Of a stretch of 64,000 nucleotides of DNA, positions 1 through 12,936 are shown piece after piece. The notes beneath the pieces are model-generated. The model saw nothing but the letters and a program-made list of their open reading frames with translations, had not been told where the DNA came from and did not search any database. The stretch covers positions 1 through 64,000 of the forward strand of contig NZ_JAHBDQ010000012.1 of NCBI RefSeq assembly GCF_019956555.1. The letters run 5' to 3'. Source of the DNA: Pseudomonas sp. A-RE-19 (GTDB taxonomy: Bacteria > Pseudomonadota > Gammaproteobacteria > Pseudomonadales > Pseudomonadaceae). A program made the position numbers and the translations under genes. The first letter of the stretch is position 1; the number at the start of each line of letters is the position of its first letter.

Positions 1-841
1 GCAGAATCACCAGGCCCATGCTGCGCCAGTAACCGAGGCCCATCGCCGCTGCCGCTTCGTACTGACCTTTAGGGATCGCTTGCAGACCGCCACGTACCAC
101 TTCGGCCACATAGGCCGACTGGAACAGGATCACGCCGATCAGCGCCCGCAACAGTTTGTCGAAGTTCATGCCTTCAGGCAGGAACAACGGCAACATCACC
201 GAAGACATGAACAGCACCGTAATCAACGGCACGCCGCGCCAGAACTCGATGAAGGTCACGCAGACCACGCGAATCGCCGGCATGTTCGACCGCCGGCCCA
301 GGGCCAGAACGATACCCAGCGGCAATGCGCCGGCGATACCCACGGTGGCGATCACCAGGGTCAGCATCAAGCCGCCCCACTGGCTGGTCGCCACGGTGGT
401 CAGGCCGAAGAGGCCGCCATGCAGCAGGAAGTAGGCAATGATCGGGTACAGCACCAGAAAGCTCAGCCCGTACACCGCTTTACGCGGGAAGCGCGAGATG
501 AACAACGGCGCAACACCGATAACCGCCAGCCACACGGTCAGGTCCACGCGCCAGCGCAGTTCTGTCGGGTAGTAGCCATACATGAACTGGCCGAAACGCT
601 GCTCGATGAACACCCAGCAGGCACCCGCCTTGGTGCAGTCGGCGCGTGTGGTACCGACCCAATTGGCATCGAGAATCGCCCAGCTCACGAGAGGCGGAAC
701 TATCAGGTAAATCAGATAGAACGCGAACAGCGTCAGCAGGGTATTGATCCAGCTGGAGAACATGTGCGCCCGCATCCATGCCACGACACCGATGCTGCTG
801 CTCGGTGGTGGCATGTCGGGTTTGAAAGTATGAGTCGTCAT
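1..841 (-). CDS. aapM: Amino-acid ABC transporter permease AapM (3' end cut by window)
   Basis: Inner-membrane permease of the general L-amino-acid ABC transporter; it pairs with AapQ to form the channel. The reading frame is open from an ATG at 841 to the window edge, about 280 codons, so the C-terminus is missing. Visible features are a cytoplasmic N-terminus, several hydrophobic segments, a periplasmic insert with cysteines in the first third, and the HisM-type permease core around residues 170-280. The start has an AAGGAAG ribosome site, and only 9 bases separate it from the aapQ stop, so translation is probably coupled. The ATPase aapP would be expected just outside the window. Family assignment is firm; substrate breadth is inferred from the family. 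Confidence 0.9.
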   Translation of the reverse strand, partial: MTTHTFKPDMPPPSSSIGVVAWMRAHMFSSWINTLLTLFAFYLIYLIVPPLVSWAILDANWVGTTRADCTKAGACWVFIEQRFGQFMYGYYPTELRWRVDLTVWLAVIGVAPLFISRFPRKAVYGLSFLVLYPIIAYFLLHGGLFGLTTVATSQWGGLMLTLVIATVGIAGALPLGIVLALGRRSNMPAIRVVCVTFIEFWRGVPLITVLFMSSVMLPLFLPEGMNFDKLLRALIGVILFQSAYVAEVVRGGLQAIPKGQYEAAAAMGLGYWRSMGLVIL

Positions 842-851
842 GCGCTCTTCC

Positions 852-2033
852 TTACCGCTCGATCAGCGCAATGCGCTTGTTGTACCAGTTCATCAGCAGG
901 GAAATGCTGATACTGATCGCCAGGTACACGCTCATGGTGATGGCAATGACTTCGATCGCCTGCCCGGTCTGGTTCAACACCGTACCGGCAAACAACGAGA
1001 CCATTTCCGGATAACCGATACCGGCCGCCAGCGAGGAGTTTTTCGCCAGGTTCAGGTATTGGCTGGTCAGCGGCGGAATGATCACGCGCAGGGCTTGCGG
1101 GATGATCACCTTGCGCAGGGTCGGACCGTTACGCAATCCCAACGAGCGGGCCGCTTCGGTCTGGCCGTGGCTGACCGACTTGATGCCCGAACGCACGATC
1201 TCGGCGATGAACGCCGCGGTGTACACCGTCAGGGCCAGGGTCAGCGCCAGCAGTTCCGGGATCAGTACCCAGCCACCCACGAAGTTGAAGCCTTGCAGCT
1301 TTGGCAATTCCCAGTGCAGCGGTGCGCCGAAGAGCAATGCACACAGTGCCGGGATCACCAGGAACAGCGCCAGGCCGGTCCAGAACTTGTGGAACGGCAC
1401 GCCGGTCGCTTCGAAGCGCTTGTTGGCCCAGCGGCACATCAGCACGATGGCGACGATGGCCACGACAATGCTGATCATAAACGGCCAGAAACCGTCCGCC
1501 ATCAACGCTGCCGGCATATTCAGGCCGCGGCTGCTGACAAAGAAGGTGTCGCCGAAGTTATGGCTGGCGCGCGGCCCTGGCATGGTCAGGAAGACCGCGA
1601 AGTACCAGAACAGGATTTGCAACAGCGGTGGAATGTTACGAAAGACCTCGACGTAGACGGTCGCCAGCTTGCTGATAATCCAGTTTTGCGACAGCCGTGA
1701 CACACCGACGATGAAACCGAGGATCGTCGCCAGGATCACGCCGATGAAGGTCACCAGCAGGGTATTGAGCAGGCCGATGACAAACACCCGGGCATAACTG
1801 TCCGATTCGGTGTAGTCGATGAGGTGTTGCGCGATGCCGAAACCGGCACTGCGCTCCAGAAAACTGAAACCGGAGGTAATGCCCCGGTGTTGCAGGTTGG
1901 TTTGAGTGTTGTTGAACAGGTACCAACCCATTGCAACGACTGCGATAACCGTGATGATCTGAAACAGCCACGCACGCACTCGCGGATCGCTGAGGCTAAG
2001 CCTCTGCTTTGGTGCGCCGATTGAATTTTGCAT
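852..2033 (-). CDS. aapQ: Amino-acid ABC transporter permease AapQ
   Basis: Second permease of the AapJQMP general amino-acid transporter, 393 residues, the usual length for AapQ. It has an N-terminal membrane anchor, a large insert between hydrophobic segments, and a C-terminal binding-protein-dependent transport domain with the EAA-type loop (SHGQTEAARSLGLRNG) that contacts the ATPase. It lies between aapJ and aapM in one transcription unit. The aapJ-aapQ gap carries a hairpin that probably lowers permease expression relative to the binding protein. Confidence 0.92.
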   Translation of the reverse strand: MQNSIGAPKQRLSLSDPRVRAWLFQIITVIAVVAMGWYLFNNTQTNLQHRGITSGFSFLERSAGFGIAQHLIDYTESDSYARVFVIGLLNTLLVTFIGVILATILGFIVGVSRLSQNWIISKLATVYVEVFRNIPPLLQILFWYFAVFLTMPGPRASHNFGDTFFVSSRGLNMPAALMADGFWPFMISIVVAIVAIVLMCRWANKRFEATGVPFHKFWTGLALFLVIPALCALLFGAPLHWELPKLQGFNFVGGWVLIPELLALTLALTVYTAAFIAEIVRSGIKSVSHGQTEAARSLGLRNGPTLRKVIIPQALRVIIPPLTSQYLNLAKNSSLAAGIGYPEMVSLFAGTVLNQTGQAIEVIAITMSVYLAISISISLLMNWYNKRIALIER

Positions 2034-2062
2034 GAAGTGCCCCGCAAATAATGGAACAGAAC

Positions 2063-2091
2063 ATCACCCGGTGGTTGGCCCACCGGGTGAT
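2063..2091 (-). terminator. Intercistronic hairpin between aapJ and aapQ
   Basis: A perfect 12-base inverted repeat (2063-2074 and 2080-2091, five-base loop) lies between the aapJ stop and the aapQ start. There is no U-run after it on the minus strand. It therefore looks like an mRNA-stabilising stem or partial attenuator that favours the periplasmic binding protein, as in other binding-protein operons, rather than a full terminator. Confidence 0.7.
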
Positions 2092-2098
2092 AGAACCA

Positions 2099-3130
2099 TC
2101 AGCGCACTGGTGGTGCGTATTGAATGCCGCCGTTGGTCCACAGGGCGTTCAAGCCACGGTCGATTTCCAGCGGAGTGCTCTTGCCGAGGTTTTTATCGAA
2201 GACTTCGCCGTAGTTACCGACTTGCTTGACGATTTTAACCACCCAGTCTTTCGGCAGTTTCAGATCCTTGCCGTATTCACCGTCGCCACCCAGCAGACGG
2301 GCAACGTCCGGGTTCTTGGTCGACTTGGCTTCAGCCTCGACGTTTTTCGACGTGATACCAGCCTCTTCGGCGTTGAGCATCGCGTAGCCAACCCAACGAA
2401 CGATTGCCAGCCACTCATCGTCGCCGTTACGTACGACCGGCCCCAGAGGTTCTTTGGAGATGGTTTCCGGCAGAACAACGTAATCTTTCGGCGAGGCCAG
2501 TTTGCTGCGCTGTGCATACAGCTGGGACTTGTCGGAGGTCAGCACGTCGCAACGACCGGATTCCAGCGACTTGGCGCTTTCATCGGAGGTGTCGAAGGTG
2601 ATCGGGGTGTACTTCAGGTTGTTGGCACGGAAGTAGTCGGACACGTTCAGCTCGGTGGTGGTACCGGCTTGAATACAGATGGTCGCGCCATCCAGTTCCT
2701 TGGCACTCTTCACGCCCAGCTTACTGTTGGCCAGGAAGCCCACGCCGTCGTAATAGGTAATGAAGCCAGGAAACTTCAGGCCCATGCCCGCGTCACGGGA
2801 ACTGGTCATGGTGGAGTTGCGCGACAGCACGTCGATTTCGCCGGATTGCAGAGCAGTGAAACGCTCCTTGGCATTCAACTGGCTGAATTTGACCTTGGTC
2901 GCGTCGCCCAATACTGCAGCAGCCACAGCGCGGCAGAAGTCAGCATCGATACCCACGATCTTGCCGGTAGAGTCCGGAACCGAGAAGCCCGGCAAACCGT
3001 CACTCACACCGCACTGTACGAAACCTTTCTTCTGCACTGCATCCAGGGTTGCACCCGCCTGAGCGAACCCGCTGACACCGAGCACTGCGGCTGCAGTCAC
3101 GATGGCCAGGGTGGATTTCAATAACTTCAT
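2099..3130 (-). CDS. aapJ: Amino-acid ABC transporter substrate-binding protein AapJ
   Basis: Periplasmic binding protein of 343 residues that delivers L-amino acids to AapQM. It starts with a classical signal peptide (MKLLKSTLAIVTAAAVLGVSG, cleavage after AQA near residue 26), followed by a family-3 solute-binding fold containing the GFSVPDSTGKIVGIDADFCRA region. The start has a GGAGGTTTGAATG-type ribosome site. It is first in the aapJQM unit and adjacent to the estB-rhlB-dau block, the same order as PA3858 onward in P. aeruginosa. Identity is secure; ligand range is inferred. Confidence 0.93.
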   Translation of the reverse strand: MKLLKSTLAIVTAAAVLGVSGFAQAGATLDAVQKKGFVQCGVSDGLPGFSVPDSTGKIVGIDADFCRAVAAAVLGDATKVKFSQLNAKERFTALQSGEIDVLSRNSTMTSSRDAGMGLKFPGFITYYDGVGFLANSKLGVKSAKELDGATICIQAGTTTELNVSDYFRANNLKYTPITFDTSDESAKSLESGRCDVLTSDKSQLYAQRSKLASPKDYVVLPETISKEPLGPVVRNGDDEWLAIVRWVGYAMLNAEEAGITSKNVEAEAKSTKNPDVARLLGGDGEYGKDLKLPKDWVVKIVKQVGNYGEVFDKNLGKSTPLEIDRGLNALWTNGGIQYAPPVR

Positions 3131-4257
<1,127 letters not shown>

Positions 4258-4342
4258 AAGCTACCCATTGATCCATCCCACTACGCCGCGCCTGATTCTT
4301 GCATTACACTGGCCGGCGTATATTCCTTAACCAATTGATGAG

Positions 4343-5830
4343 ATGACCGTGCTCAAAGCACTCAAGAAAATGTTCGGTAAAAGCGAGACTGAGCAGCTCG
4401 CGCCAGTCTCCAGCGCTCCTTCTCATACTCCCAGCCACCGCACCGACGGTAATCAGCCTGGCAGGACCGCCACCATAGCGGCACCGAAACACGAGCCGGT
4501 GAACGCACCGACCGCCCCCTCTGCCCCGGCCATTGCCACTGAACAGCCGCGCAGCGAAGCCCCGAAACCAGCCAAACCACGTCGCGAACCCAAGCCCAAG
4601 GCGCCGGTTATCCCCTGGAAACTCGAAGACTTCGTCGTTGAACCCCAGGAAGGCAAGACCCGCTTCCACGATTTCAAACTCGCCCCCGAACTGATGCATG
4701 CCATTCAGGACCTGGGCTTTCCGTATTGCACGCCAATCCAGGCACAGGTGCTTGGCTTCACCCTTGCGGGCAAAGACGCCATCGGCCGCGCCCAGACCGG
4801 CACCGGCAAAACCGCCGCCTTCCTGATTTCGATCATCACTCAGCTGCTGCAAACCCCGCCGCCCAAAGAACGCTACATGGGTGAACCGCGGGCACTGATC
4901 ATCGCCCCGACCCGGGAACTGGTGGTGCAGATCGCCAAAGACGCAGCCGACCTGACCAAGTACACCGGCCTCAACGTCATGACGTTTGTCGGCGGCATGG
5001 ACTTCGACAAGCAACTCAAGCACCTCGAAGCCCGTCACTGCGACATTCTCGTGGCCACTCCGGGCCGCTTGCTCGACTTCAACCAGCGCGGTGACGTGCA
5101 CCTGGACATGGTCGAAGTGATGGTACTGGACGAAGCCGACCGGATGCTCGACATGGGTTTCATCCCGCAAGTGCGTCAGATCATTCGCCAGACTCCGCCG
5201 AAGAACGAGCGCCAGACGCTGCTGTTCTCCGCAACCTTCACCGAAGACGTGATGAATCTGGCCAAGCAATGGACCACCGACCCGTCGATCGTCGAGATCG
5301 AGTCGCAGAACGTGGCCAGCGAAAACGTCGAGCAACACATCTATGCGGTGGCCGGTGCCGACAAGTACAAACTGCTCTACAACCTGGTCAACGATAACGG
5401 CTGGGAGCGGGTGATGGTCTTCGCCAACCGCAAGGACGAAGTGCGGCGCATCGAGGAACGCCTGGTGCGCGATGGCGTCAACGCGGCGCAACTGTCTGGC
5501 GATGTGCCGCAGCACAAGCGCATCAAGACCCTGGAAGGTTTCCGCGAAGGCAAGATCCGCGTGCTGGTGGCCACTGATGTTGCCGGCCGCGGCATTCATA
5601 TCGACGGCATCAGCCACGTGATCAACTTCACCCTGCCGGAAGTCCCGGACGACTACGTGCACCGCATCGGCCGTACCGGCCGTGCTGGCGCCGATGGCGT
5701 GTCCATCAGTTTTGCCGGTGAAGACGACTCCTACCAGCTACCGTCCATCGAGGCGCTGCTGGGTCGCAAGATCAGCTGTGAAACGCCACCGACGCATCTG
5801 CTGCGAGCGGTTGAGCGCAAGCGCCCGTAA
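4343..5830 (+). CDS. rhlB: ATP-dependent RNA helicase RhlB (DEAD-box)
   Basis: DEAD-box helicase of 495 residues that unwinds structured RNA, in enterobacteria as part of the RNase E degradosome. The first ~100 residues are a Pro/Ala/Lys-rich low-complexity extension. Then come the Q motif ([10 protein letters not shown]), Walker A (AQTGTGKT), DEAD ([10 protein letters not shown]), the SAT motif (LFSATF) and [15 protein letters not shown]-loop terminator follows directly. The gene precedes dauB as in P. aeruginosa (PA3861-PA3862). The long N-terminal tail is typical of Pseudomonas RhlB. Confidence 0.95.
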   Translation: MTVLKALKKMFGKSETEQLAPVSSAPSHTPSHRTDGNQPGRTATIAAPKHEPVNAPTAPSAPAIATEQPRSEAPKPAKPRREPKPKAPVIPWKLEDFVVEPQEGKTRFHDFKLAPELMHAIQDLGFPYCTPIQAQVLGFTLAGKDAIGRAQTGTGKTAAFLISIITQLLQTPPPKERYMGEPRALIIAPTRELVVQIAKDAADLTKYTGLNVMTFVGGMDFDKQLKHLEARHCDILVATPGRLLDFNQRGDVHLDMVEVMVLDEADRMLDMGFIPQVRQIIRQTPPKNERQTLLFSATFTEDVMNLAKQWTTDPSIVEIESQNVASENVEQHIYAVAGADKYKLLYNLVNDNGWERVMVFANRKDEVRRIEERLVRDGVNAAQLSGDVPQHKRIKTLEGFREGKIRVLVATDVAGRGIHIDGISHVINFTLPEVPDDYVHRIGRTGRAGADGVSISFAGEDDSYQLPSIEALLGRKISCETPPTHLLRAVERKRP

Positions 5831-5844
5831 CTCGGGCCGTTCAG

Positions 5845-5881
5845 AAAAAGGCGCAGCCGGAAACGGACTGCGCTTTTTTTT
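5845..5881 (+). terminator. Rho-independent terminator of rhlB
   Basis: The stem GCGCAG-CCG / CGG-CTGCGC closes a GAAA tetraloop and is followed by eight T residues. It lies 15 bases after the rhlB stop and separates rhlB from the dau genes. Confidence 0.88.
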
Positions 5882-5970
5882 CGTCCGGTTTTTTTCAACA
5901 GGCGCTTGCTCGACACAACTAAAAGTCCATAATGGACAAATTAGTTTACTTTCAGCGCCCGGAGCCGACC

Positions 5971-8204
<2,234 letters not shown>

Positions 8205-8249
8205 TCTTCGCCCTCAGGTGACTCGCCCACACGATTGCGGCAAACTTCC

Positions 8250-8274
8250 AGCGCCCCTTTTTTAACGGGGCGCT
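8250..8274 (+). terminator. Stem-loop between dauA and dauR
   Basis: AGCGCCCC pairs with GGGGCGCT around a T-rich loop. No T-run follows the stem, so it may be an mRNA 3'-end stabiliser or a weak terminator separating dauA from dauR. Confidence 0.55.
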
Positions 8275-8297
8275 GACGCTGCCTGGAGCTCCACTGT

Positions 8298-8939
8298 ATG
8301 AACGCACCTGAAAAAGACTCGGCCCTGGACAACGCCTCCATGGATAACTACCGCGCGATTGCCGATGCGATCGCCACGTTGTTCTTTCCTCACGCCGAGG
8401 TGGTGCTGCATGACCTGCGCACACAGAAGGTCGATTACATCGCCAACAATCTGTCCAAAAGGGAAATCGGTGACGACTCGTCGCTGGAAGACATGCTCAG
8501 CGAAGAGGTCAGCGAACGAAACATCGGGCCCTACGAAAAACTCAACTGGGACGGCCAGAAGATTCGTAGCCTCAGCAGCGTGCTGCGTGACAGCGACGGC
8601 CACCCGATGGCGGTGCTGTGCATCAACCTGAATATTTCGCTGTTCGAGAACGCGAAAGCGGCGCTGGATTTGTTCCTGTCGCCGACCAAGCTGATCCCGC
8701 AACCGGACTCACTGTTTCGCGATGACTGGCAGGAACGGATCAACACGTTCCTGCACGCCTGGCTGCGCGAGCGTCAGTTGAGCCTGAACGTGCTGACCCG
8801 CGACCACAAACGCGAACTGGTGCTGGCGCTGCACGCCGAAGGCGCCTTCAAAGGCAAAAGCGCCTCCAACTATGTGGCCAATGTGCTGAACATGGGGCGG
8901 GCGACGGTGTACAAGCATTTGAAGGAATTGAAGGGCTGA
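8298..8939 (+). CDS. dauR: Transcriptional regulator DauR (YheO-type PAS + HTH)
   Basis: 213-residue regulator; in P. aeruginosa DauR represses dauBAR and is relieved by the arginine catabolic intermediate. The N-terminal YheO-like PAS domain (residues ~18-130: FFPHAEVVLHDL, IGPYEKLNWDG, AVLCINLNI) would sense a small molecule. The C-terminal DauR-type helix-turn-helix (residues ~165-210) ends with ASNYVANVLNMGRATVYKHL. It lies 93 bases after dauA. The regulatory role is transferred from synteny with PA3864; the domain layout is seen directly. Confidence 0.85.
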   Translation: MNAPEKDSALDNASMDNYRAIADAIATLFFPHAEVVLHDLRTQKVDYIANNLSKREIGDDSSLEDMLSEEVSERNIGPYEKLNWDGQKIRSLSSVLRDSDGHPMAVLCINLNISLFENAKAALDLFLSPTKLIPQPDSLFRDDWQERINTFLHAWLRERQLSLNVLTRDHKRELVLALHAEGAFKGKSASNYVANVLNMGRATVYKHLKELKG

Positions 8940-8970
8940 GCGCTGAGATGTGTGCTGTCTGCCAAGGCCC

Positions 8971-9048
8971 CTTCGCGAGCAAGCCCGCTCCCACAATGGA
9001 CCTGCATGCCGCAAGACTAATGTGGGAGCGAGCCTGCTCGCGATGGCG
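8971..9048. repeat. REPIN (type A REP pair)
   Basis: Inverted pair of TGTGGGAGCGAGCCTGCTCG-type REP sequences in the convergent gap between dauR and the binding-protein gene. Confidence 0.85.
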
Positions 9049-9053
9049 ATCGA

Positions 9054-9830
9054 TCAATCGCCGTAGATGTCGGACTTGAAGTACTTATCTGAAATTTTCT
9101 GATATTCGCCACTGGCGCGAATGCCATCGATGGCTGTGTTCAGTTCGCTGACCAACTCGGCGTTGCCCTTGCGCACCGCAATCCCGGCGCCTTCGCCCAC
9201 GTATTTCGGATCCTTGAGCTCCGGCCCGACAAAGGCGTAACCGGCGCCACGAGGCATCGACAGGAAGTCACTCAACGGGATGGTGTCGGCAAAAATCGCA
9301 TCGAGGCGACCGGCTGCCAGATCCATGTAGATCTCTTCGTTGTTGCCGTAACGCTTGACGTTAATGCCCTTCGGCTCAAAAACCTCGGTGGCATAACGGT
9401 CAGTGGTGGTTGCGCGCTGTACGCCGATAGTCTTGCCCTTGAGGCTGGCGTACTGGTCATCCACTACCGCGCCTTGCTTCATCACCAGACGCGATGAGGT
9501 GAAGTAGTACTTGTGGGTGAAATCCACCGACTTCTTACGGTCTTCATTGATGGTCATGGACGACAGCGCCATGTCGATTTTCTTCACTTTCAGCGAAGGA
9601 ATCAGACCATCGAACTCACCTTCGACCCAGGTGCATTTGACCTTCATCTGCGCGCACAGGGCATTGCCGATGTCGTAGTCGAAACCGACAATTTCGCCTT
9701 TGTCGGTTTTGGACGCGAACGGCGGATAGGCCGCTTCAATACCAATGCGCAGGTTTTTCTCGGCGGCAAATAAGCTACTGCACGCCAACAGGCTCAAGGC
9801 CAGACCGGTGATGAGGGGGAGTTTCTTCAT
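9054..9830 (-). CDS. Basic amino-acid-type ABC transporter substrate-binding protein
   Basis: Periplasmic binding protein of 258 residues with signal peptide [19 protein letters not shown] (cleavage after LFA near residue 23). The family-3 solute-binding fold is clear: [34 protein letters not shown], and the hinge segment [15 protein letters not shown]. It resembles the Lys/Arg/Orn-binding subgroup and sits convergent to dauR as PA3865 does in P. aeruginosa, which suggests capture of arginine or D-arginine. The rest of the transporter is not nearby. A lipobox-like LLAC is present, but the sequence reads better as a normal signal peptide. Confidence 0.85.
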   Translation of the reverse strand: MKKLPLITGLALSLLACSSLFAAEKNLRIGIEAAYPPFASKTDKGEIVGFDYDIGNALCAQMKVKCTWVEGEFDGLIPSLKVKKIDMALSSMTINEDRKKSVDFTHKYYFTSSRLVMKQGAVVDDQYASLKGKTIGVQRATTTDRYATEVFEPKGINVKRYGNNEEIYMDLAAGRLDAIFADTIPLSDFLSMPRGAGYAFVGPELKDPKYVGEGAGIAVRKGNAELVSELNTAIDGIRASGEYQKISDKYFKSDIYGD

Positions 9831-10117
9831 ATTCGTTCTCTCGCGGGTTGTTGTTGGTTTGGCAAGACAGAAGAAAAAACTGAAACGGGGGAAGCGCCGT
9901 TTTGTACTTATAATTCCATACTGGACTTTTATGTATTAGTCGTCAATCAGGCGAACAGGGTTGGACTGGCCGATGGTCGGGTGGTGAGTCAGGGAGTTAT
10001 CGGCTGAAGCGGAAGGCCTCTTCGCGGGCAAGCCTCGCTCCTACAGGTTTTGTGTCGTTCCGCCCCCTGTAGGAGCGAGGCTTGCCCGCGAAGACGTACT
10101 CGAAAGCGCTAGAGGAA
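9831..10117. other. Intergenic region upstream of the binding-protein gene
   Basis: About 100 AT-rich bases next to the binding-protein gene (9850-9940, with CTTATAATTCC-type sequence) probably hold its promoter. The rest contains a type B REP pair. Nothing else was seen. Confidence 0.5.
10017..10096. repeat. Type B REP pair downstream of moaE
   Basis: CTTCGCGGGCAAGCCTCGCT and its inverted partner GAGCGAGGCTTGCCCGCGAA, about 30 bases apart, just beyond the moaE stop. Confidence 0.88.
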
Positions 10118-10570
10118 CTACTGCTTCCAGCGATCCGCCGCCGCATGATCGCTGTCGCGCCCTTCCACCCAACGCGGCCCGTCACGGGTGTTTTCCTTTT
10201 TCCAGAACGGCGCGCGGGTTTTCAGGTAGTCCATGACAAAGGCACAGGCATCGAATGCTGCCTGTCGGTGAGCGCTGGCGGCGCCGACAAAGACGATCGG
10301 TTCGCCCGGTTCCAGAGCGCCGATGCGGTGCAGTACTTCCAGCTTGAGCAGGGGCCAGCGCTGCTCGGCCTCCGTGGCAATCTTGCCCAGGGCTTTTTCG
10401 GTCATGCCCGGGTAGTGCTCCAGAAACATCCCGGCGACGTCGAGGCCGTCATTGAAGTCGCGCACGTAACCGACAAAACTCACCACCGCGCCAACGCCCA
10501 CATTGGCCGCATGCATGGCGTTGACTTCGGCGCCGGGGTCGAACGCTGTGGATTGCACGCGAATCGCCAT
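10118..10570 (-). CDS. moaE: Molybdopterin synthase catalytic subunit MoaE
   Basis: Large subunit of molybdopterin synthase: with MoaD-thiocarboxylate it inserts two sulfurs into precursor Z (cPMP) during molybdenum-cofactor synthesis in the cytosol. 150 residues, normal length. Family marks are VGAVVSFVGYVRD, HRIGALEPGEPIV, AAFDACAFVMDYLKTRAPFWKKE (with the active-site lysines) and ENTRDGPRWVEG. It is last of moaC-moaD-moaE, 3 bases after the moaD stop. Confidence 0.97.
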   Translation of the reverse strand: MAIRVQSTAFDPGAEVNAMHAANVGVGAVVSFVGYVRDFNDGLDVAGMFLEHYPGMTEKALGKIATEAEQRWPLLKLEVLHRIGALEPGEPIVFVGAASAHRQAAFDACAFVMDYLKTRAPFWKKENTRDGPRWVEGRDSDHAAADRWKQ

Positions 10571-10573
10571 GGC

Positions 10574-10816
10574 TCAGCCTCCGGTCACAGTCGGAAAAAA
10601 CGCCACTTCATCGCCATCGCTCACCGGTTCGTCGAGCTGACAGAGGTCTTCGTTGCGGGCGCACATCAGGTTTTGCTCGCTCAGCACCTCGGCGCCGTCA
10701 CGCTGGGCCAGCAGCGCGCGTACATCGTCGACCGTGGCGAAATCACCTTCAATCTTCACCGAGTCCACGCCAAGTGCTTCACGGTAGCGGGCGAAAAACT
10801 TCACGGTAACGTTCAT
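10574..10816 (-). CDS. moaD: Molybdopterin synthase sulfur-carrier subunit MoaD
   Basis: Ubiquitin-fold sulfur carrier of 80 residues whose C-terminal Gly-Gly (PTVTGG) is adenylated and thiocarboxylated to supply sulfur to MoaE. The start at 10816 ([16 protein letters not shown]) overlaps the moaC stop in the same ATGA-type junction, showing translational coupling. A longer in-frame reading from 10909 would run back into moaC and is rejected. Confidence 0.95.
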   Translation of the reverse strand: MNVTVKFFARYREALGVDSVKIEGDFATVDDVRALLAQRDGAEVLSEQNLMCARNEDLCQLDEPVSDGDEVAFFPTVTGG

Positions 10817-11286
10817 GGTTGATCCGCCTGAAAATGACCGCTCTTGCCGCCGAGCTTCTCCAGCAGCCGCACACTCTCGATGGTCATGCCGCGATCCACG
10901 GCCTTGCACATGTCATAAATGGTCAACGCTGCAACGCTGGCGGCGGTCAGCGCCTCCATCTCGACGCCGGTCTGCCCGGACAACTTGCAGCACGCCACGA
11001 TGCGCACGGTATCGTCGCCTTCGGCATTGAGTTCGACCTTGACGCCGGTAAGCATCAACGGATGGCACAGAGGAATCAGATCACTGGTTTTTTTCGCCGC
11101 CTGGATGCCGGCAATCCGCGCCACAGCGAACACGTCACCCTTGGGATGGCCGCCGCTGACGATCATCTTCAGGGTTTCGGGCAGCATGCGCACCAGCGCT
11201 TGGGCCGTCGCCTCACGGAATGTCACGGTTTTTTCGGTGACGTCGACCATATTGGCGCGACCTTGGGAATCGAGATGAGTCAGCAC
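10813..11286 (-). CDS. moaC: Cyclic pyranopterin monophosphate synthase MoaC
   Basis: Converts 3',8-cyclo-GTP to cPMP, the first stable molybdopterin intermediate. Diagnostic segments are [39 protein letters not shown] and [20 protein letters not shown]. The start is taken as GTG at 11286 (reading [14 protein letters not shown]): AGGAG is 7 bases upstream and the 157-residue product aligns with the family. An upstream alternative at 11310 lacks a good ribosome site. First gene of moaCDE; moaA and moaB are not in the window. Confidence 0.93.
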   Translation of the reverse strand: MLTHLDSQGRANMVDVTEKTVTFREATAQALVRMLPETLKMIVSGGHPKGDVFAVARIAGIQAAKKTSDLIPLCHPLMLTGVKVELNAEGDDTVRIVACCKLSGQTGVEMEALTAASVAALTIYDMCKAVDRGMTIESVRLLEKLGGKSGHFQADQP

Positions 11287-11371
11287 AGGGTTACTCCTGA
11301 TCAGGAGCACCGATTGTAAACCTGTGGGTCAATTGTCCGCACGTTTGATTATCAGACTACCGTGTACCCCA

Positions 11372-11456
11372 TGTAGGAGCTGCCGAAGGCTGCGATCTTT
11401 TGATCTTGCTTTTAATGGCGAAAATCAAAAGATCGCAGCCTTCGGCAGCTCCTACA
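11372..11456. repeat. Type C palindromic repeat
   Basis: Inverted arms TGTAGGAGCTGCCGAAGGCT and its complement flank a GATCTTTTGATC core; same family as the repeat between dauB and dauA. Confidence 0.88.
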
Positions 11457-11497
11457 GAGATTTTCGTCCGGCAGACAAATGGGGATTTCGTCGAGCA

Positions 11498-11533
11498 TAA
11501 AAAAACCGGGCGACCATTAGGCCGCCCGGTTTT
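11498..11533 (-). terminator. Rho-independent terminator of the phoH-like gene
   Basis: CCGGGCG pairs with CGCCCGG and, read on the minus strand, is followed by a run of T residues. It lies just downstream of the PhoH-family stop codon. Confidence 0.85.
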
Positions 11534-11541
11534 GCTGAGGG

Positions 11542-12936
11542 TTACAGATGCGACTCGGCGTATTCGGCCAGAATCGAACGGGGCACCCCTTGCAGGGTGA
11601 TGTGCACACCGTTGGGGAAGTCCTTGAAGCGCTCGGTCAGATAGGTCAGCCCGGAACTGGTCGCGGACAGGTAAGGGGTGTCGATCTGCGCCAGGTTGCC
11701 CAGGCACACCACTTTGGAACCGGCGCCAGCCCGGGTGATGATGGTTTTCATCTGGTGCGGCGTGAGGTTCTGGCATTCATCGATCAGGATCAGGCTCTGC
11801 TGGAAGCTGCGACCTCGAATGTAGTTGAGGGATTTGAACTGCAACGGCACTTTGCTGAGGATGTAGTCGACACTGCCATGGGTGTTTTCATCATCCATGT
11901 GCAAGGCTTCGAGGTTGTCGGTGATGGCACCCAGCCAAGGCTCCATTTTTTCCGCTTCGGTGCCGGGCAGGAAGCCGATTTCCTGGTCCAGGCCCTGCAC
12001 GCTACGGGTAGCGATGATGCGTCGGTAGCGTTTGCTGACCATGGTCTGCTCAATGGCCGCCGCCAGGGCCAGGATGGTTTTACCCGAACCGGCAGCACCC
12101 GACAGATTGACCAGGTGGATATCCGGATCGAGCAAGGCGTACAACGCCAGGCTCTGATAGATGTCACGCGGTTTCAGGCCCCAGGCTTCCTGGTGCAACA
12201 GGGGTTCCTGATGCAGGTCGAGAATCAGTAGTTTGTCTTGCGCGATCTCCTTGATCCAGCCGACAAAACCCTGTTCGTCGATGATGAACTCGTTGATGTG
12301 CACGGCCGGCAGGTTGTCGGTCAGTTGCACCTGATGCCAGGTTCGGCCGTGATCCTGACGGGTTTCGACTTTGCTCACACGGTCCCAGAACGACCCCGTC
12401 ATGTTGTGGTAACCGTTGGGCAGCAGCGACACGTCATCGACCAGTTGGTCAGTGCTGTAATCCTCGGCCGCAATCCCGCAGGCCCGAGCCTTGAGGCGCA
12501 TGTTGATGTCTTTTGTGACCAGCACCACGGGCAGTTTTGCATCGCGCGCGCGCAGGTCGATCAACTGGTTGATGATGATGTTGTCGTTCAGATGCTCGGG
12601 CAGAATGATGTTCGGCTCGGCACGCTTGCTCATCAGAATTGACAGCAAGCCCTTGGGCCCACTCTTGCCACGCTGGATCGGTACGCCGAGTTCGACATCT
12701 TCGGGGCTGGCTTCGCCCAGGGTCTTGTCGATCAGGCGAATCGCCTGGCGGCATTCCGCGGCAACGCTGTGATGCCCGCTCTTGAGCTTGTCCAGCTCTT
12801 CAAGCACGGTCATCGGGATGGCGACGTGGTGTTCTTCGAAATTAAGCAGGGCGTTTGGATCGTGAATCAATACGTTGGTATCGAGTACATAAAGGATTGG
12901 CTGGTTGGAAGAAGAGCTACGTCCGTGATCATCCAT
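11542..12936 (-). CDS. PIN domain + PhoH-family ATPase
   Basis: 464-residue two-domain protein of the PhoH2/YlaK type, proposed to couple an RNA-cleaving PIN domain to an ATP-driven helicase. The N-terminal PIN domain (residues ~13-150) starts LYVLDTNVLIHDP with the acidic VLEELDKLK; a linker with a small beta domain follows. The C-terminal PhoH ATPase (~230-460) has Walker A GAAGSGKT and Walker B LILIDECQN. The name comes from phosphate-starvation PhoH, but no Pho box was found here. Role in Pseudomonas is not established; the family is certain. Confidence 0.93.
   Translation of the reverse strand: MDDHGRSSSSNQPILYVLDTNVLIHDPNALLNFEEHHVAIPMTVLEELDKLKSGHHSVAAECRQAIRLIDKTLGEASPEDVELGVPIQRGKSGPKGLLSILMSKRAEPNIILPEHLNDNIIINQLIDLRARDAKLPVVLVTKDINMRLKARACGIAAEDYSTDQLVDDVSLLPNGYHNMTGSFWDRVSKVETRQDHGRTWHQVQLTDNLPAVHINEFIIDEQGFVGWIKEIAQDKLLILDLHQEPLLHQEAWGLKPRDIYQSLALYALLDPDIHLVNLSGAAGSGKTILALAAAIEQTMVSKRYRRIIATRSVQGLDQEIGFLPGTEAEKMEPWLGAITDNLEALHMDDENTHGSVDYILSKVPLQFKSLNYIRGRSFQQSLILIDECQNLTPHQMKTIITRAGAGSKVVCLGNLAQIDTPYLSATSSGLTYLTERFKDFPNGVHITLQGVPRSILAEYAESHL

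Noticed and set aside
80..1700. Long plus-strand open frames opposite the aap permeases
   Set aside because: They are shadows of the minus-strand permease genes: rich in His/Arg/Gln, no family resemblance, no ribosome site. The same applies to the long antisense frames opposite algD, alg8, algK, algE/algG, algI, algA and the FUSC gene.
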